From the NCBI GenBank assembly GCA_937874185.1, contig CALNAK010000019.1, forward strand, positions 62,001-126,000: DNA of 64,000 bases, read 5' to 3'. This DNA comes from an uncultured Lactobacillus sp. (GTDB lineage Bacteria; Bacillota; Bacilli; Lactobacillales; Lactobacillaceae). Positions 8,786 to 17,212 of the stretch are shown here, piece after piece; the first letter of the stretch is position 1; every line of letters begins with the position of its first letter. Both the position numbers and the translations under genes were made by a program. Under the pieces are notes generated by a model. The model worked only from the letters and a program-made list of their open reading frames with translations, made no database searches and had not been told where the DNA came from.

Positions 8786-9598
8786 GTGAATTTACTATTT
8801 GCGATTGATAATAGAGTTACTGAACAATTATTGACATCGTTATATTCCATTAAACAAAATACGCGTGATCAAAATTTTTCAGTCTATGTGATTCAAGATA
8901 AGAAGTTGGCTGACACGAACAAGATTGAACGATTTTGTAAACTAGAAAAGATGTCATATCATCCAATTATTATTAACGATACAAAATTTGATAATGCGCC
9001 AGTGACTGACCGTTATCCTAAGACAATTTATTATCGGTTATTAGCGTATAAATATTTACCCAAGACTTTGAAACGGATATTGTATCTGGATGTCGATATT
9101 TTGGTCATCAATGATTTGAGTAAGTTGTATAAATTAGATATGAAAGATTATTGGTATGCGGCTGCCAGTCACACAGCGCTTGATGTAACGGATTCATTGA
9201 ATAAAATTCGTTTGGGAAATTATGATACAGAAGGATACTACAATTCAGGTGTCATGTTGATGAATTTGCCAGCGATTAGAGAACACGTTAAGGCAGAAGA
9301 TATTGTTGGATACATAAGAATTAAAAATTTAGCCTTATTCTTGCCAGATCAGGATGTTTTAAATGGATTATATGGCCAACACATTATGAAAATTCCAGAT
9401 GAAGTCTATAACTATGATGCTCGAATGAATCCACTATATTTTGCCAAAAGTAATGGTGAATGGGATATTGATTGGGTCATTAATCATACCGTTATTTTGC
9501 ATTTCTGTGGACGTGATAAACCATGGCGTCCTGAATATAAGGAACGTTTCTCTGGTCTCTATAAGCACTATGCACACCGCGTTAAGCGATTACATTAA
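8786..9598 (+). CDS. Glycosyltransferase family 8 protein
   Basis: The 270-aa protein starts at GTG 8786 behind TTAGGAG. It has the GT-A fold signature of GT8: an N-terminal MNLLFAIDNRVTEQLLTSL strand and the metal-binding D101-x-D103 in ILYLDVDILVI. The segment YYNSGVMLMNL and the late HFCGRDKPW motif, typical of bacterial LPS/glycogenin-like transferases, are also present. It has no signal peptide or membrane segment and should act in the cytosol, adding a sugar from a nucleotide donor to a glycolipid or protein acceptor. It is monocistronic, with its own terminator. The acceptor is unknown. Confidence 0.88.
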   Translation: MNLLFAIDNRVTEQLLTSLYSIKQNTRDQNFSVYVIQDKKLADTNKIERFCKLEKMSYHPIIINDTKFDNAPVTDRYPKTIYYRLLAYKYLPKTLKRILYLDVDILVINDLSKLYKLDMKDYWYAAASHTALDVTDSLNKIRLGNYDTEGYYNSGVMLMNLPAIREHVKAEDIVGYIRIKNLALFLPDQDVLNGLYGQHIMKIPDEVYNYDARMNPLYFAKSNGEWDIDWVINHTVILHFCGRDKPWRPEYKERFSGLYKHYAHRVKRLH

Positions 9599-9606
9599 AA
9601 TGTTAA

Positions 9607-9647
9607 AAATATCATCAATTCTTAAATGAGTTGATGATATTTTTTTT
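9607..9647 (+). terminator. Terminator after the GT8 gene
   Basis: AAATATCATCAA pairs with TTGATGATATTT across a 12-nt loop and is followed by a T tract. Confidence 0.85.
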
Positions 9648-9816
9648 GATGTAAGCGGTTATTGAATCTTATTATTCAAATAAAAATTGTTAAATATAAA
9701 TATTGTCATTTTATGAAATGTTTCCTATTAATTTATGGAACATAATTTCCTGTTTTCCATTGTATTATGCTCATTGAGAAGATTAGAAAAGCATATTAGA
9801 ACGGGGGAGCTGTATA

Positions 9817-12800
9817 ATGAAGAATCCTAGAACAGGACGTAATCTATTTTTACTGATTATGTCATTTTTAACGCTATTTATTTTTTTTAATAAAACAAAT
9901 TCTGTTCAAGCTGTTCCATCTACGGAGGACGTGTATAAAAATGCCCCAAGAGGGATGAAGTTAGATAACGATTATTTGGAATGGAAAGACACCTTTAGTG
10001 GTAATGTTCCATTTACAAACAGTTTGACACCAATACTCAGGAAAAATAATCCGGGTAATCCTACTGATATTATGCAGTTGATAAGTGATAAAAATCCAAC
10101 ACAATTAGGGTCATTCTGGGGAACAGTGAAGAAAGGAACTGACGGTGAGAAGACATATAATTACTTTGATGTGACTAAGAAACAGATCGTTTCAGCATGG
10201 GTTTACGTCGGCAATTCAAGTGAAGATACTGCCGATGGTTGGACATTTGTTTTGCAAAATGACGATAATGGAACTGATGCTATTGCCAGAGATTACAATA
10301 AGTCTCCGAACCCTGGAGAATCGTTAGGGGTTTGGGGAGAGTATGGTAAATTTGGATTTCCAACATCACCATATAATCCTGAAAGACTCGGAATTCAGAA
10401 TAGTTTTGTAATTGAATTTGATTCAGTTATGAATGATTCATATGCGACTAAAATAGTCGATAATTCGTTGGATGCAGGGACTGTTGCTTCGTTAAATGAT
10501 GTTAAGAAGAGTCATATTGCTGGTGGATTACCTGGAAGTGCTAGTAGTTATGTTCTTAGACAACAGACTGTATCTGGAGATCACATTTGGAGTCCAGACC
10601 AGACACATTATGAAACTTACTTACAACACCAGACACCCATTCAAAAAGGATATGTTGCTGCTGGATATGATCAAGAGGTTGAAAGTGCTCCGAATGCTTG
10701 GCGCCATGCGGTATTCACTTATACACCACCTGCTGAAAGTGGTAAAGATGCAAGCTTGACGTATTTGTTCAATGATAAGTATTCTGATGGAACCCAGAAA
10801 AGTTTTAGTCTTCAAGACAGTCGGACATATTCATTTAATCCTGAAACAACTTTTGGAAAAGATGTTAAAAGAGTTCGTTGGGGATTTACAGCATCTAATG
10901 GATCAACTGGTTCAAAGCCACAGACCTTAGCAGTTGTAATGGAATCAATGCCATCAATCGCTGATGTAACAGCAAATGTAGTTTTGACTGACAAGACTCA
11001 GAATCGTGAGATACCAGATATGGCAAAAGATAGCAGTGCCGATGGCAAAGTAAATAACGGCGATAATCTAGGTTTGGAATATAGTTTGAAATACAATTCA
11101 GGTTTCGCTGAAACTGGTGACATAGCAACTCAAGTTGGTTTACCTCAAAATGTTGACTACAAGGCTGATAGTGATGGTAATATCGGAACTATTACATATA
11201 GTGTTAAGGGACAAGATGACGTTACTGAACCTATCAAAGCAAGCCAATTAGTTGATGGGACTAATCACGATAATCAAAAAATCAAAGTGATTGACCTTAC
11301 TTTAAAGTCACTTTCAAATGATTCTGTAGTCAGTGCCAAGATTAATATAAATGGTGTTGCGGCTGCACCAGAAACATCAGATTCAAAGACAATTGCAGTA
11401 AAACGTGAACATACTTCATACCAAAGTGATAATTATAACTTTGATGTGATGACTCCAGAATTTAGAATTAATAATGATACTTTACAGATCAAAACTAGTA
11501 GTTCGAACAAGCAGACAATAGACTACAAAGGTGGCGTTGTTGATATTGATGGTATTGCTGAATACCTTAGGGGAACAAAATTTAGTGGTGACAGTGTATC
11601 GGTGCATGTCCAAATTGATGATAATCCGAAAGATTATATTTCCACAGTTGGTATTACTAGTGGTGGTTCTACAACCAACTTTTCCGATACTGATATAACA
11701 GGTGTATTGCTTAAACCAGGTGAACATACTCTCAAAGTTTATGTGGTTGATGACAGTACGCATCACATTTCTAATATTATTGAGTACAAAGTAACAGTAA
11801 ATGACTACAAGAAACTATTGCTCACAGCCGATGCCAATAATTTGAAACAATCAGTTTCTTTAACTGCTATAGGAAAACAATACTCAGGTGAACTTGAATA
11901 TAACAATGAAGAAAAAATCTATGGTCATACAATTACTCTACATTGGAATATTGATGGGGAGGAATCAACTGAAGAATTAAACGGAAGTGATCCAGTCGAT
12001 TCGCTTAAATTTAATAAACCTATTGAGCCTAAAGCTCTTGGGGTTGGTGTACATAAAGTTACAGTTTACGCAGATGACAGTGTTCGTAAATCTGAACCTT
12101 TGAATTATACGATTAACGTAACTGATCGTGCGTTGATTGCTACACCAGATCCAGATAAAGAAGAAATTGATGTCCTTGACAATAATCCGGTTCAAATAAG
12201 CGGAACATACGATTACTCGGATAAAACTGATGTGACTAATGTAAAAGTAAGTTATACCATTAAAAATGGTGATTCAGACGCTCAGAATCCAGTTACAATT
12301 GAAAATGATGGAAGTGGTAACTTTAAATTCAATGTAAATCCGCTTTTGCTTGATGCGACTGAAGACGGTGGTAGTTTCGATAGTGCCGAAAAAGCTTTGG
12401 GAGATCCAACTACTCCCGGACTAAGAGTTGGAAGGAATGAAGTAACAGTTACGATAAAAGATTATGATAATTCGCTTAACCCCCAACTTATAGCTGAATC
12501 AACACCAATAGTTTATATAATTAATGTTCCCGATATGTCAGTCAAGCTATCTACAAAATCACCATCTATAACAACTAGAAGTACTTCTCAGATTAATTTT
12601 CCGGCAACATTGGAATATTCCAATTCTGATTATAAATTGAATCCTAATGGATTAAAGAAGTATTACAAGGCATCTGATAGTGATAAATGGGAAAAAGACG
12701 GAAGAAAAGATATTGAACCTAGTGGAACAACACCACTTGATTTCTCAGGAAACTCTTCTGGTAGTAACATTGGGATAAACAGCACGGATCCTGCACCACA

Positions 12801-13299
12801 CAAAGTAGATTCAATTGTTATGGATCTCTATGGTAGAAAGAGTAATCCAATTCAATATACAGTCACAGTTGTGACGAAGGAAATGAAATTAACTGTTGGT
12901 GACTATAAGTTCCAAACTATTAATTATGGACAAAGTCAAAGCAGCCAAGGATTGATTCAACGTCAAGGTGATTGGGATATTGATGTAATGAGTTATAGAG
13001 CAAAATGGAATCTATATGCGGAACAAACGGGTAACTTTACGCAAACAATGAGTGATGGCAGTACCGCTAATATGAGGGCTAATATGATCTTTATAGATAA
13101 AAATAAGAATTCATCAGCCTTATCAGCAGGGGAAACATATATCTCCTCAGGTTCAGCTAGTGGTACGACTGAAAACAACGTTGATGTTAGTGACACTTGG
13201 AGTCCAGATGATGGAATTCTTCTAGCAATTAACGGATACAATACAGCCGGAAATTATCAAGGTGAAATCACTTGGAGTTTGGTTGATAGTGACTCGTAA
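9817..13299 (+). CDS. Large secreted WxL-domain protein with L-type lectin domain
   Basis: The 1160-aa protein has a signal peptide (about residues 1-33, ending VQA). The lectin-like region spans about residues 45-390 and contains DGWTFVLQND, typical of bacterial legume-lectin-like domains. Repeated beta-rich segments follow at about 390-1030, including DUF5011/Ig-like modules with VTVNDY- or INVTD-type ends. The C-terminal WxL domain has W1064-N-L and W1153-S-L. WxL domains hold proteins on the cell wall non-covalently through peptidoglycan. The start follows GGGGGAG. It stands alone, but a close relative is at 27979-31143 and the DUF916 partners of WxL proteins are at 38-43 kb. It probably binds sugars or host/plant surfaces. 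Confidence 0.87.
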   Translation: MKNPRTGRNLFLLIMSFLTLFIFFNKTNSVQAVPSTEDVYKNAPRGMKLDNDYLEWKDTFSGNVPFTNSLTPILRKNNPGNPTDIMQLISDKNPTQLGSFWGTVKKGTDGEKTYNYFDVTKKQIVSAWVYVGNSSEDTADGWTFVLQNDDNGTDAIARDYNKSPNPGESLGVWGEYGKFGFPTSPYNPERLGIQNSFVIEFDSVMNDSYATKIVDNSLDAGTVASLNDVKKSHIAGGLPGSASSYVLRQQTVSGDHIWSPDQTHYETYLQHQTPIQKGYVAAGYDQEVESAPNAWRHAVFTYTPPAESGKDASLTYLFNDKYSDGTQKSFSLQDSRTYSFNPETTFGKDVKRVRWGFTASNGSTGSKPQTLAVVMESMPSIADVTANVVLTDKTQNREIPDMAKDSSADGKVNNGDNLGLEYSLKYNSGFAETGDIATQVGLPQNVDYKADSDGNIGTITYSVKGQDDVTEPIKASQLVDGTNHDNQKIKVIDLTLKSLSNDSVVSAKININGVAAAPETSDSKTIAVKREHTSYQSDNYNFDVMTPEFRINNDTLQIKTSSSNKQTIDYKGGVVDIDGIAEYLRGTKFSGDSVSVHVQIDDNPKDYISTVGITSGGSTTNFSDTDITGVLLKPGEHTLKVYVVDDSTHHISNIIEYKVTVNDYKKLLLTADANNLKQSVSLTAIGKQYSGELEYNNEEKIYGHTITLHWNIDGEESTEELNGSDPVDSLKFNKPIEPKALGVGVHKVTVYADDSVRKSEPLNYTINVTDRALIATPDPDKEEIDVLDNNPVQISGTYDYSDKTDVTNVKVSYTIKNGDSDAQNPVTIENDGSGNFKFNVNPLLLDATEDGGSFDSAEKALGDPTTPGLRVGRNEVTVTIKDYDNSLNPQLIAESTPIVYIINVPDMSVKLSTKSPSITTRSTSQINFPATLEYSNSDYKLNPNGLKKYYKASDSDKWEKDGRKDIEPSGTTPLDFSGNSSGSNIGINSTDPAPHKVDSIVMDLYGRKSNPIQYTVTVVTKEMKLTVGDYKFQTINYGQSQSSQGLIQRQGDWDIDVMSYRAKWNLYAEQTGNFTQTMSDGSTANMRANMIFIDKNKNSSALSAGETYISSGSASGTTENNVDVSDTWSPDDGILLAINGYNTAGNYQGEITWSLVDSDS

Positions 13300-13307
13300 T
13301 CATAAAT

Positions 13308-13363
13308 GAGCAAGTTTGTAATGACTAGAGTGTTCTAGTTGTTACAGGCTTGCTTATTTTTTT
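13308..13363 (+). terminator. Terminator after the WxL lectin gene
   Basis: A 22-bp imperfect stem (GAGCAAGTTTGTAATGACTA and its partner) with a 4-nt loop is followed by T-rich sequence. Confidence 0.85.
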
Positions 13364-13416
13364 ACAAATTGTATCTAGAACACAAATATCAATCTGATAT
13401 CACTTTGATATAGGGA

Positions 13417-13425
13417 TGATATAAT
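13417..13425 (+). promoter_or_regulatory. Extended -10 promoter giving a possible leaderless mRNA
   Basis: TGATATAAT is a perfect extended -10 (TGnTATAAT). Its last base is six bases before the A of the next ATG (13432), so initiation at the usual distance would start on or next to the start codon. No ribosome site precedes that ATG. Confidence 0.6.
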
Positions 13426-13431
13426 AGAGCC

Positions 13432-13773
13432 ATGGCAGATAAAATGGTTGCATTAAGATTAGATACTGATTTATACGACCGTATCGCAGAGGATGCCAGT
13501 CGTGAGAATCGTAGTGTTAACAATTATATTGTCACCAAATTGAGTGATGCAGTACCAACGAATAACTTGGAGCAGCGCCAAATTGTAGGATCCGTTGTCA
13601 GAGGGGACAAGATCAACATGGCCAACGACTTAGTTGAAGTTAAGGGTATCTACTATCGCTATGATTTGATGGCAAATGATGCAGTTAACAAAGAAAAAAA
13701 TTATCAAATAATCAAAGCAAAAGGAAATATCTTAACGATTCAAGAAGTAAAAGAAGAAAAGCGGGCGGATTAA
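13432..13773 (+). CDS. Ribbon-helix-helix protein, possibly leaderless
   Basis: The 113-aa protein begins with a ribbon-helix-helix fold: strand KMVALRLDTDLYDRI, then two helices ending NNYIVTKLSDAV (about residues 4-45). This resembles Arc/MetJ/HicB-type DNA-binding domains. The C-terminal 60 residues are mixed alpha/beta and unrecognised. The gene ends one base before the SPFH gene, so the two are co-transcribed and probably coupled. It could regulate the SPFH gene. The start is set by the perfect -10 box immediately upstream, as no Shine-Dalgarno is visible. Confidence 0.7.
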   Translation: MADKMVALRLDTDLYDRIAEDASRENRSVNNYIVTKLSDAVPTNNLEQRQIVGSVVRGDKINMANDLVEVKGIYYRYDLMANDAVNKEKNYQIIKAKGNILTIQEVKEEKRAD

Positions 13774-13774
13774 T

Positions 13775-14596
13775 ATGTTTGGTTTCAAAACAGTACACCA
13801 GAACCATGTAGGATTGGTTGAAACTTTAGGCAAGTATAGCAGTGAAGTTAGCGCTGGATTACACCTATACGTTCCAATCTTTCAAAAAGTTAGAATCGTT
13901 GATTTGGCAATGATACCTTTGTCATTACAAGGGTATTCAGTTATTACCAAAGATAATGCGGAAGTTCAGACAACCGTTACCTTGAACTACCACGTTACCA
14001 ATGCTAAAAAGTTCGAGTATGAGAACAGTAATTCAGTTGAGTCAATGATTCAATTGGTCCGTGGTCATTTGAGAGATATTATTGGTAAAATCGATTTGAA
14101 TGAAGCACTTGGTTCGACTTCAAAAATTAATCAAGATTTGGCCGGTGCTATTGGAGACTTAACCGATACATACGGAATCAAAGTTGATCGTGTCAATATT
14201 GATGAATTGAAACCTTCAGCATCAATCACTGAATCAATGGAGAAACAGATCAGAGCTGACCGTGAGAAGACAGCTGCCATTGCTAAAGCTAACGGTGATG
14301 CTAGAAGTATCGAAATTGAAACTAAGGCAAAGAACGAGGCCACTGTTTCAACCGCCAAAGCTGAAGCCGAAGCAACAATTGCCAGAGCCGATGCCAAAGC
14401 CTATGAAATCAAGAAGTTGAATGATATGTTGGCTTCCGCAGATAGTAAATACTTTACTGCTCAACAGATTCAAGCTTTCGCCGATATCGCTGGTTCAGTT
14501 ACTAATACGGTGGTTATGGATAAGGATTCGATTGGTAAGTATGCGGATGTTCCGGTTACTGCTAAGGTTATGAATCAAATGGTTAATACTAAATAA
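13775..14596 (+). CDS. SPFH/Band 7 (stomatin-like) protein
   Basis: The 273-aa protein contains an SPFH domain at about residues 1-165 (VHQNHVGLVETLGKY, then YSVITKDNAEVQTTVTLNY). An alanine- and lysine-rich coiled coil follows at about 165-225 (EKTAAIAKANGDARS), then a short C-terminal tail. SPFH proteins oligomerise at membranes and organise microdomains or regulate proteases. There is no N-terminal transmembrane helix, so membrane contact would be by a hairpin or peripheral binding. A GGGCGG ribosome site lies inside the end of the upstream RHH gene. Confidence 0.87.
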   Translation: MFGFKTVHQNHVGLVETLGKYSSEVSAGLHLYVPIFQKVRIVDLAMIPLSLQGYSVITKDNAEVQTTVTLNYHVTNAKKFEYENSNSVESMIQLVRGHLRDIIGKIDLNEALGSTSKINQDLAGAIGDLTDTYGIKVDRVNIDELKPSASITESMEKQIRADREKTAAIAKANGDARSIEIETKAKNEATVSTAKAEAEATIARADAKAYEIKKLNDMLASADSKYFTAQQIQAFADIAGSVTNTVVMDKDSIGKYADVPVTAKVMNQMVNTK

Positions 14597-14603
14597 ACTA
14601 CGA

Positions 14604-14628
14604 CACTTACTTAGGTAAGTGCTTTTTT
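14604..14628 (+). terminator. Terminator of the RHH-SPFH operon
   Basis: CACTTAC TTAG GTAAGTG is followed by CTTTTTT. Confidence 0.85.
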
Positions 14629-14647
14629 ATTTTCAAAAATAAATCTC

Positions 14648-14696
14648 TTGACTATGTGTCTATATCGACATATACTATTTGTTGTCGATAACGACA
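14648..14696 (+). promoter_or_regulatory. padA promoter with PadR operators
   Basis: TTGACT (14648-14653) and TATACT (14671-14676) are 17 bp apart. An imperfect palindrome with TATGT and ACATA ends fills the spacer (14653-14672). A second one, TGTCGATAACGACA, lies at 14683-14696 over the start region. PadR is known to repress phenolic acid decarboxylase genes by binding such ATGT/ACAT dyads until phenolic acids release it. Confidence 0.75.
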
Positions 14697-14713
14697 TAAG
14701 GAGACAATTAATT

Positions 14714-15250
14714 ATGACAAAAACATTTAAAACTTTAGACGATTTCTTAGGAACACACTTTATTTATACTTACGATAACGGTTGGGAATATGAATGGTAC
14801 GCAAAAAACGACCATACTGTTGATTACCGTATTCACGGTGGTATGGTCGCTGGACGCTGGGTGACTGATCAAGAAGCTAACATTGTATTGTTAACTGAAG
14901 GTATCTACAAAATTGCTTGGACTGAACCAACTGGTACTGATGTAGCACTTGACTTTCTTCCAAATGAAAACAAGATTAATGGAACAATTTTCTTCCCTAA
15001 GTGGGTTCAAGAACATCCAGAAATCACTGTTACTTACCAAAATGAGCACATTGATTTAATGGAAGAATCACGTGAGAAATATGAAACTTATCCTAAGATG
15101 GTTGTTCCAGAATTTGCCCATATTACTTATATTGGCGATGCTGGTCAAAACAATGAAGATGTTATTAGTGAAGCTCCTTATAAAGGGATGCCTGATGATA
15201 TCCGTAATGGTAAATACTTTGATGAAAATTACAAACGTGTAAATAAATAG
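14714..15250 (+). CDS. padA: Phenolic acid decarboxylase
   Basis: The 178-aa cytosolic enzyme converts p-coumaric, ferulic and caffeic acids to vinyl phenols without a cofactor. The sequence closely follows the lactobacillus enzyme, with the active-site tyrosines Y18 and Y20 (THFIYTYDNGWEYEWYA), R48 (MVAGRW) and E71 (LTEGIYKIAWTEPTG). ATG 14714 follows AAGGAGA; an upstream in-frame ATG at 14648 lies in the promoter and is rejected. The PadR regulator gene is 530 bp downstream on the same strand, separated by two family 1 repeats. The enzyme detoxifies plant phenolic acids, which suggests a plant-associated or fermented-food habitat. Confidence 0.97.
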   Translation: MTKTFKTLDDFLGTHFIYTYDNGWEYEWYAKNDHTVDYRIHGGMVAGRWVTDQEANIVLLTEGIYKIAWTEPTGTDVALDFLPNENKINGTIFFPKWVQEHPEITVTYQNEHIDLMEESREKYETYPKMVVPEFAHITYIGDAGQNNEDVISEAPYKGMPDDIRNGKYFDENYKRVNK

Positions 15251-15288
15251 TCTGATAGAATGGTATACGAATGTATATCATTTTTTTG

Positions 15289-15458
15289 TTGCCGTCTCCG
15301 TTCGGTGCTGAATTGGTCTGGAACATAGCGGGCACGATTTCAAACCAACTCAAAATCGAGTTGTTTCGAAAGTCGGCCTTTCACATAACCTGGCAAAAAA
15401 CGCCAGCTAAGTGAAACTTCGCTATTGAGACCATTCAGCACCGAGCTCCGACTAGATA
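15289..15458. repeat. Family 1 hairpin repeat, copy R2 (GCCGTC end first)
   Basis: The copy runs from TTGCCGTC to CCGACTAGAT. The outer arms TTCGGTGCTGAATTGGTCT and GACCATTCAGCACCGA pair almost perfectly. Inner stems are CAACTCAAAATCGAGTTG and CTGGCAAAAAACGCCAG. It differs from the other copies in its stem sequences while keeping the pairing. It forms an outward-facing pair with copy R3. Confidence 0.8.
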
Positions 15459-15571
15459 GAGGTTAGTTTTTAGGTGGGATGTAGTGAGAATTAAATTTCT
15501 ATTCTATATAGCAATGCGAATCTATTTATATTGAAATCATTGTGTAGATAAACATCCAAAAATATGAAATC

Positions 15572-15746
15572 TATCCAGTCGGAGTGGAGCAATTCGAGGT
15601 CTCAGCTGTGAAATTATTCTTAGCTGGCTGGTTTTGCCAGGTTAGAATAAGGCTCGCTTTGGAAATAATTTTTGTACTTTAAAATTGGTTTCAAATGATG
15701 CCCACAGCGTTCCAGACCTCGAAATTGCGTAACGTAGACGGCAAGG
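15572..15746. repeat. Family 1 hairpin repeat, copy R3 (ACTAG end first, reverse)
   Basis: The copy runs from TATCCAGTCGGAG to GTAGACGGCAAGG. The arms GCAATTCGAGGTCT and AGACCTCGAAATTGC pair, and the inner stem is CTTAGCTGGCTGGTTTTGCC. It ends 34 bp before padR. The 113 bp between R2 and R3 is AT-rich without a gene. Confidence 0.8.
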
Positions 15747-15780
15747 TAAATCAATCAACAACCATTATGGAGAAAAAAGT

Positions 15781-16290
15781 ATGCCAAAAAGACGTATATT
15801 ACCGTATGTATTACTAGGATTAATCAATAATAAAGGTAGCTTATCTGGTTACCAAATTAGTCAGGAATTCAAGAATGAGATTGGTGAATTCTGGCATGCT
15901 TCTCATAGTCAAATTTATCCTGAATTGGCACGTATGAAGGATGATGGTTGGGTTGATGATGAAGATGATGGTAAATCCACTTATTATTTAGTTACCGATA
16001 AAGGCTTGAAGGTTTTGCGTAGTTGGATGGCGGAACCATTGAAGGATAATGAAGAATCATTTTCTTTGAAGTTGTACTTTATTCGGGATGAACATGATCC
16101 ATTGATGAAGACTTTGATTGAACAGGAATTGCAAATTAATCGTGATAAATATTCTCATCTGGAAGATAGATTGAAGACAGTCTTTGTTGACGATGAACAG
16201 ATTAGAAATAATTTCGGTCACTATTTGATTTTGACTCGGGCTATCGAGCGGGAGAGGAATCATATTAGTTGGTTGGAAGATAAATTGTAG
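15781..16290 (+). CDS. padR: PadR family transcriptional regulator
   Basis: The 169-aa protein has the PadR winged helix at residues 1-85 (LPYVLLGLINNKGSLSGYQI, then HASHSQIYPELARMKDDGWV) and the helical Vir_act_alpha_C dimerisation domain in the second half. It represses padA until phenolic acids bind. The start follows GGAGAAAAAAGT. It lies just downstream of padA, and the padA promoter carries PadR-like dyads. The two family 1 repeats between the genes suggest that padR has its own promoter or is read through from padA. Confidence 0.95.
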   Translation: MPKRRILPYVLLGLINNKGSLSGYQISQEFKNEIGEFWHASHSQIYPELARMKDDGWVDDEDDGKSTYYLVTDKGLKVLRSWMAEPLKDNEESFSLKLYFIRDEHDPLMKTLIEQELQINRDKYSHLEDRLKTVFVDDEQIRNNFGHYLILTRAIERERNHISWLEDKL

Positions 16291-16291
16291 G

Positions 16292-16323
16292 AAAGCTTAC
16301 TTATAATGGTAGGCTTTTTTATT
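16292..16323 (+). terminator. Terminator after padR
   Basis: AAAGCTTAC pairs with GGTAGGCTTT and is followed by TTTTTTATTTTT. Confidence 0.75.
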
Positions 16324-16485
16324 TTTCCCTTGACTATTAAATAAACAGAACCTAAAAATATAATTGAAATTAGTTAGATGCTATTTCAGTATGCATTTAA
16401 CATGTTCTTTTTAGTGTGTCACACAGTTTAAGAGTAATAAATATTTTGATACTTTAATGATAGTGGAAAGTGGAGGAAGACTATT

Positions 16486-16743
16486 TTGAAGCAAGAAGAA
16501 ATCCAATATGATGTGTTACATCCATCCTATAAAACTTTGTACGATTTAGTTGGTGAAGATAATATGGTCAAAATTTATCGGGAGTTTCGGGGTACACAGT
16601 TGGAATTGCCTATGAAATTGTATGATCGTAATGAATTGAAGGAATATCTTGGGAAAATTAGTGTGGATAAACCTGATGTTAAGAAATTGTCACATACTTA
16701 TGGGTATTCGCAACGTTGGATTAAGAAAGCACTGGGGAAATAG
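16486..16743 (+). CDS. Small HTH protein, Mor-like
   Basis: The 85-aa protein starts at TTG 16486, eight bases after GGAGGA. The pattern LVGEDNMVKIYREFRG followed by a C-terminal VKKLSHTYGYSQRWIKKAL resembles the Mor/C transcription activator fold of Mu-like phages, which is also seen in small chromosomal proteins of Firmicutes. The C-terminal helix-turn-helix probably binds DNA. It is monocistronic. Its targets are unknown, although the EPS-type locus starts about 470 bp downstream. Confidence 0.6.
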   Translation: MKQEEIQYDVLHPSYKTLYDLVGEDNMVKIYREFRGTQLELPMKLYDRNELKEYLGKISVDKPDVKKLSHTYGYSQRWIKKALGK

Positions 16744-17212
16744 TAATGGCTAAAATGTACATTACGTATTTAAAATACTAAATATTTGTATTATGACTTC
16801 ATTTTGAATTCTATTAAACAGAAAAACACCATGGTATAGCATTGATACTCTATATTTAATAATTAGATAATTTAAATAAAGTAATTCATTCATGGTGAAA
16901 TATATTAAACCGGAATAGACAATTAGGCATAGCAATTAGTAGTATTAAAGATAGAAAGAAATTAATGAAAGTACAGATACTAGATTCGAGTATAAACTTG
17001 TTAGTTTTTATTTATTTTGAACAAAAAAATATAAATTTAAAAGTGTAAACTGTAAATATAGATATACTAATGGTATATACACGAATGAAAACGTACTCTT
17101 CTGCTAATTTTGTTAGAGCTATTGTTACAAATTGTCAATAGACGTATACTTTTATAGGTATATTTATAAAATGGGATTTTTTGTATATATTTTTTTATAG
17201 TCGGAGGATGAC
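16744..17212 (+). promoter_or_regulatory. AT-rich leader of the polysaccharide locus with promoter
   Basis: No gene is supported in these 469 bp. TTGTTA (17122-17127) and TATACT (17145-17150) with 17-bp spacing form a good promoter about 60 bp before the wzz start. The sequence further upstream is very AT-rich, which may reflect a long regulatory region or transferred DNA. Confidence 0.5.

Noticed and set aside
15289..15746. Insertion sequence at the padA-padR gap
   Set aside because: No transposase frame or clear target duplication; the elements are hairpins of 170 bp.
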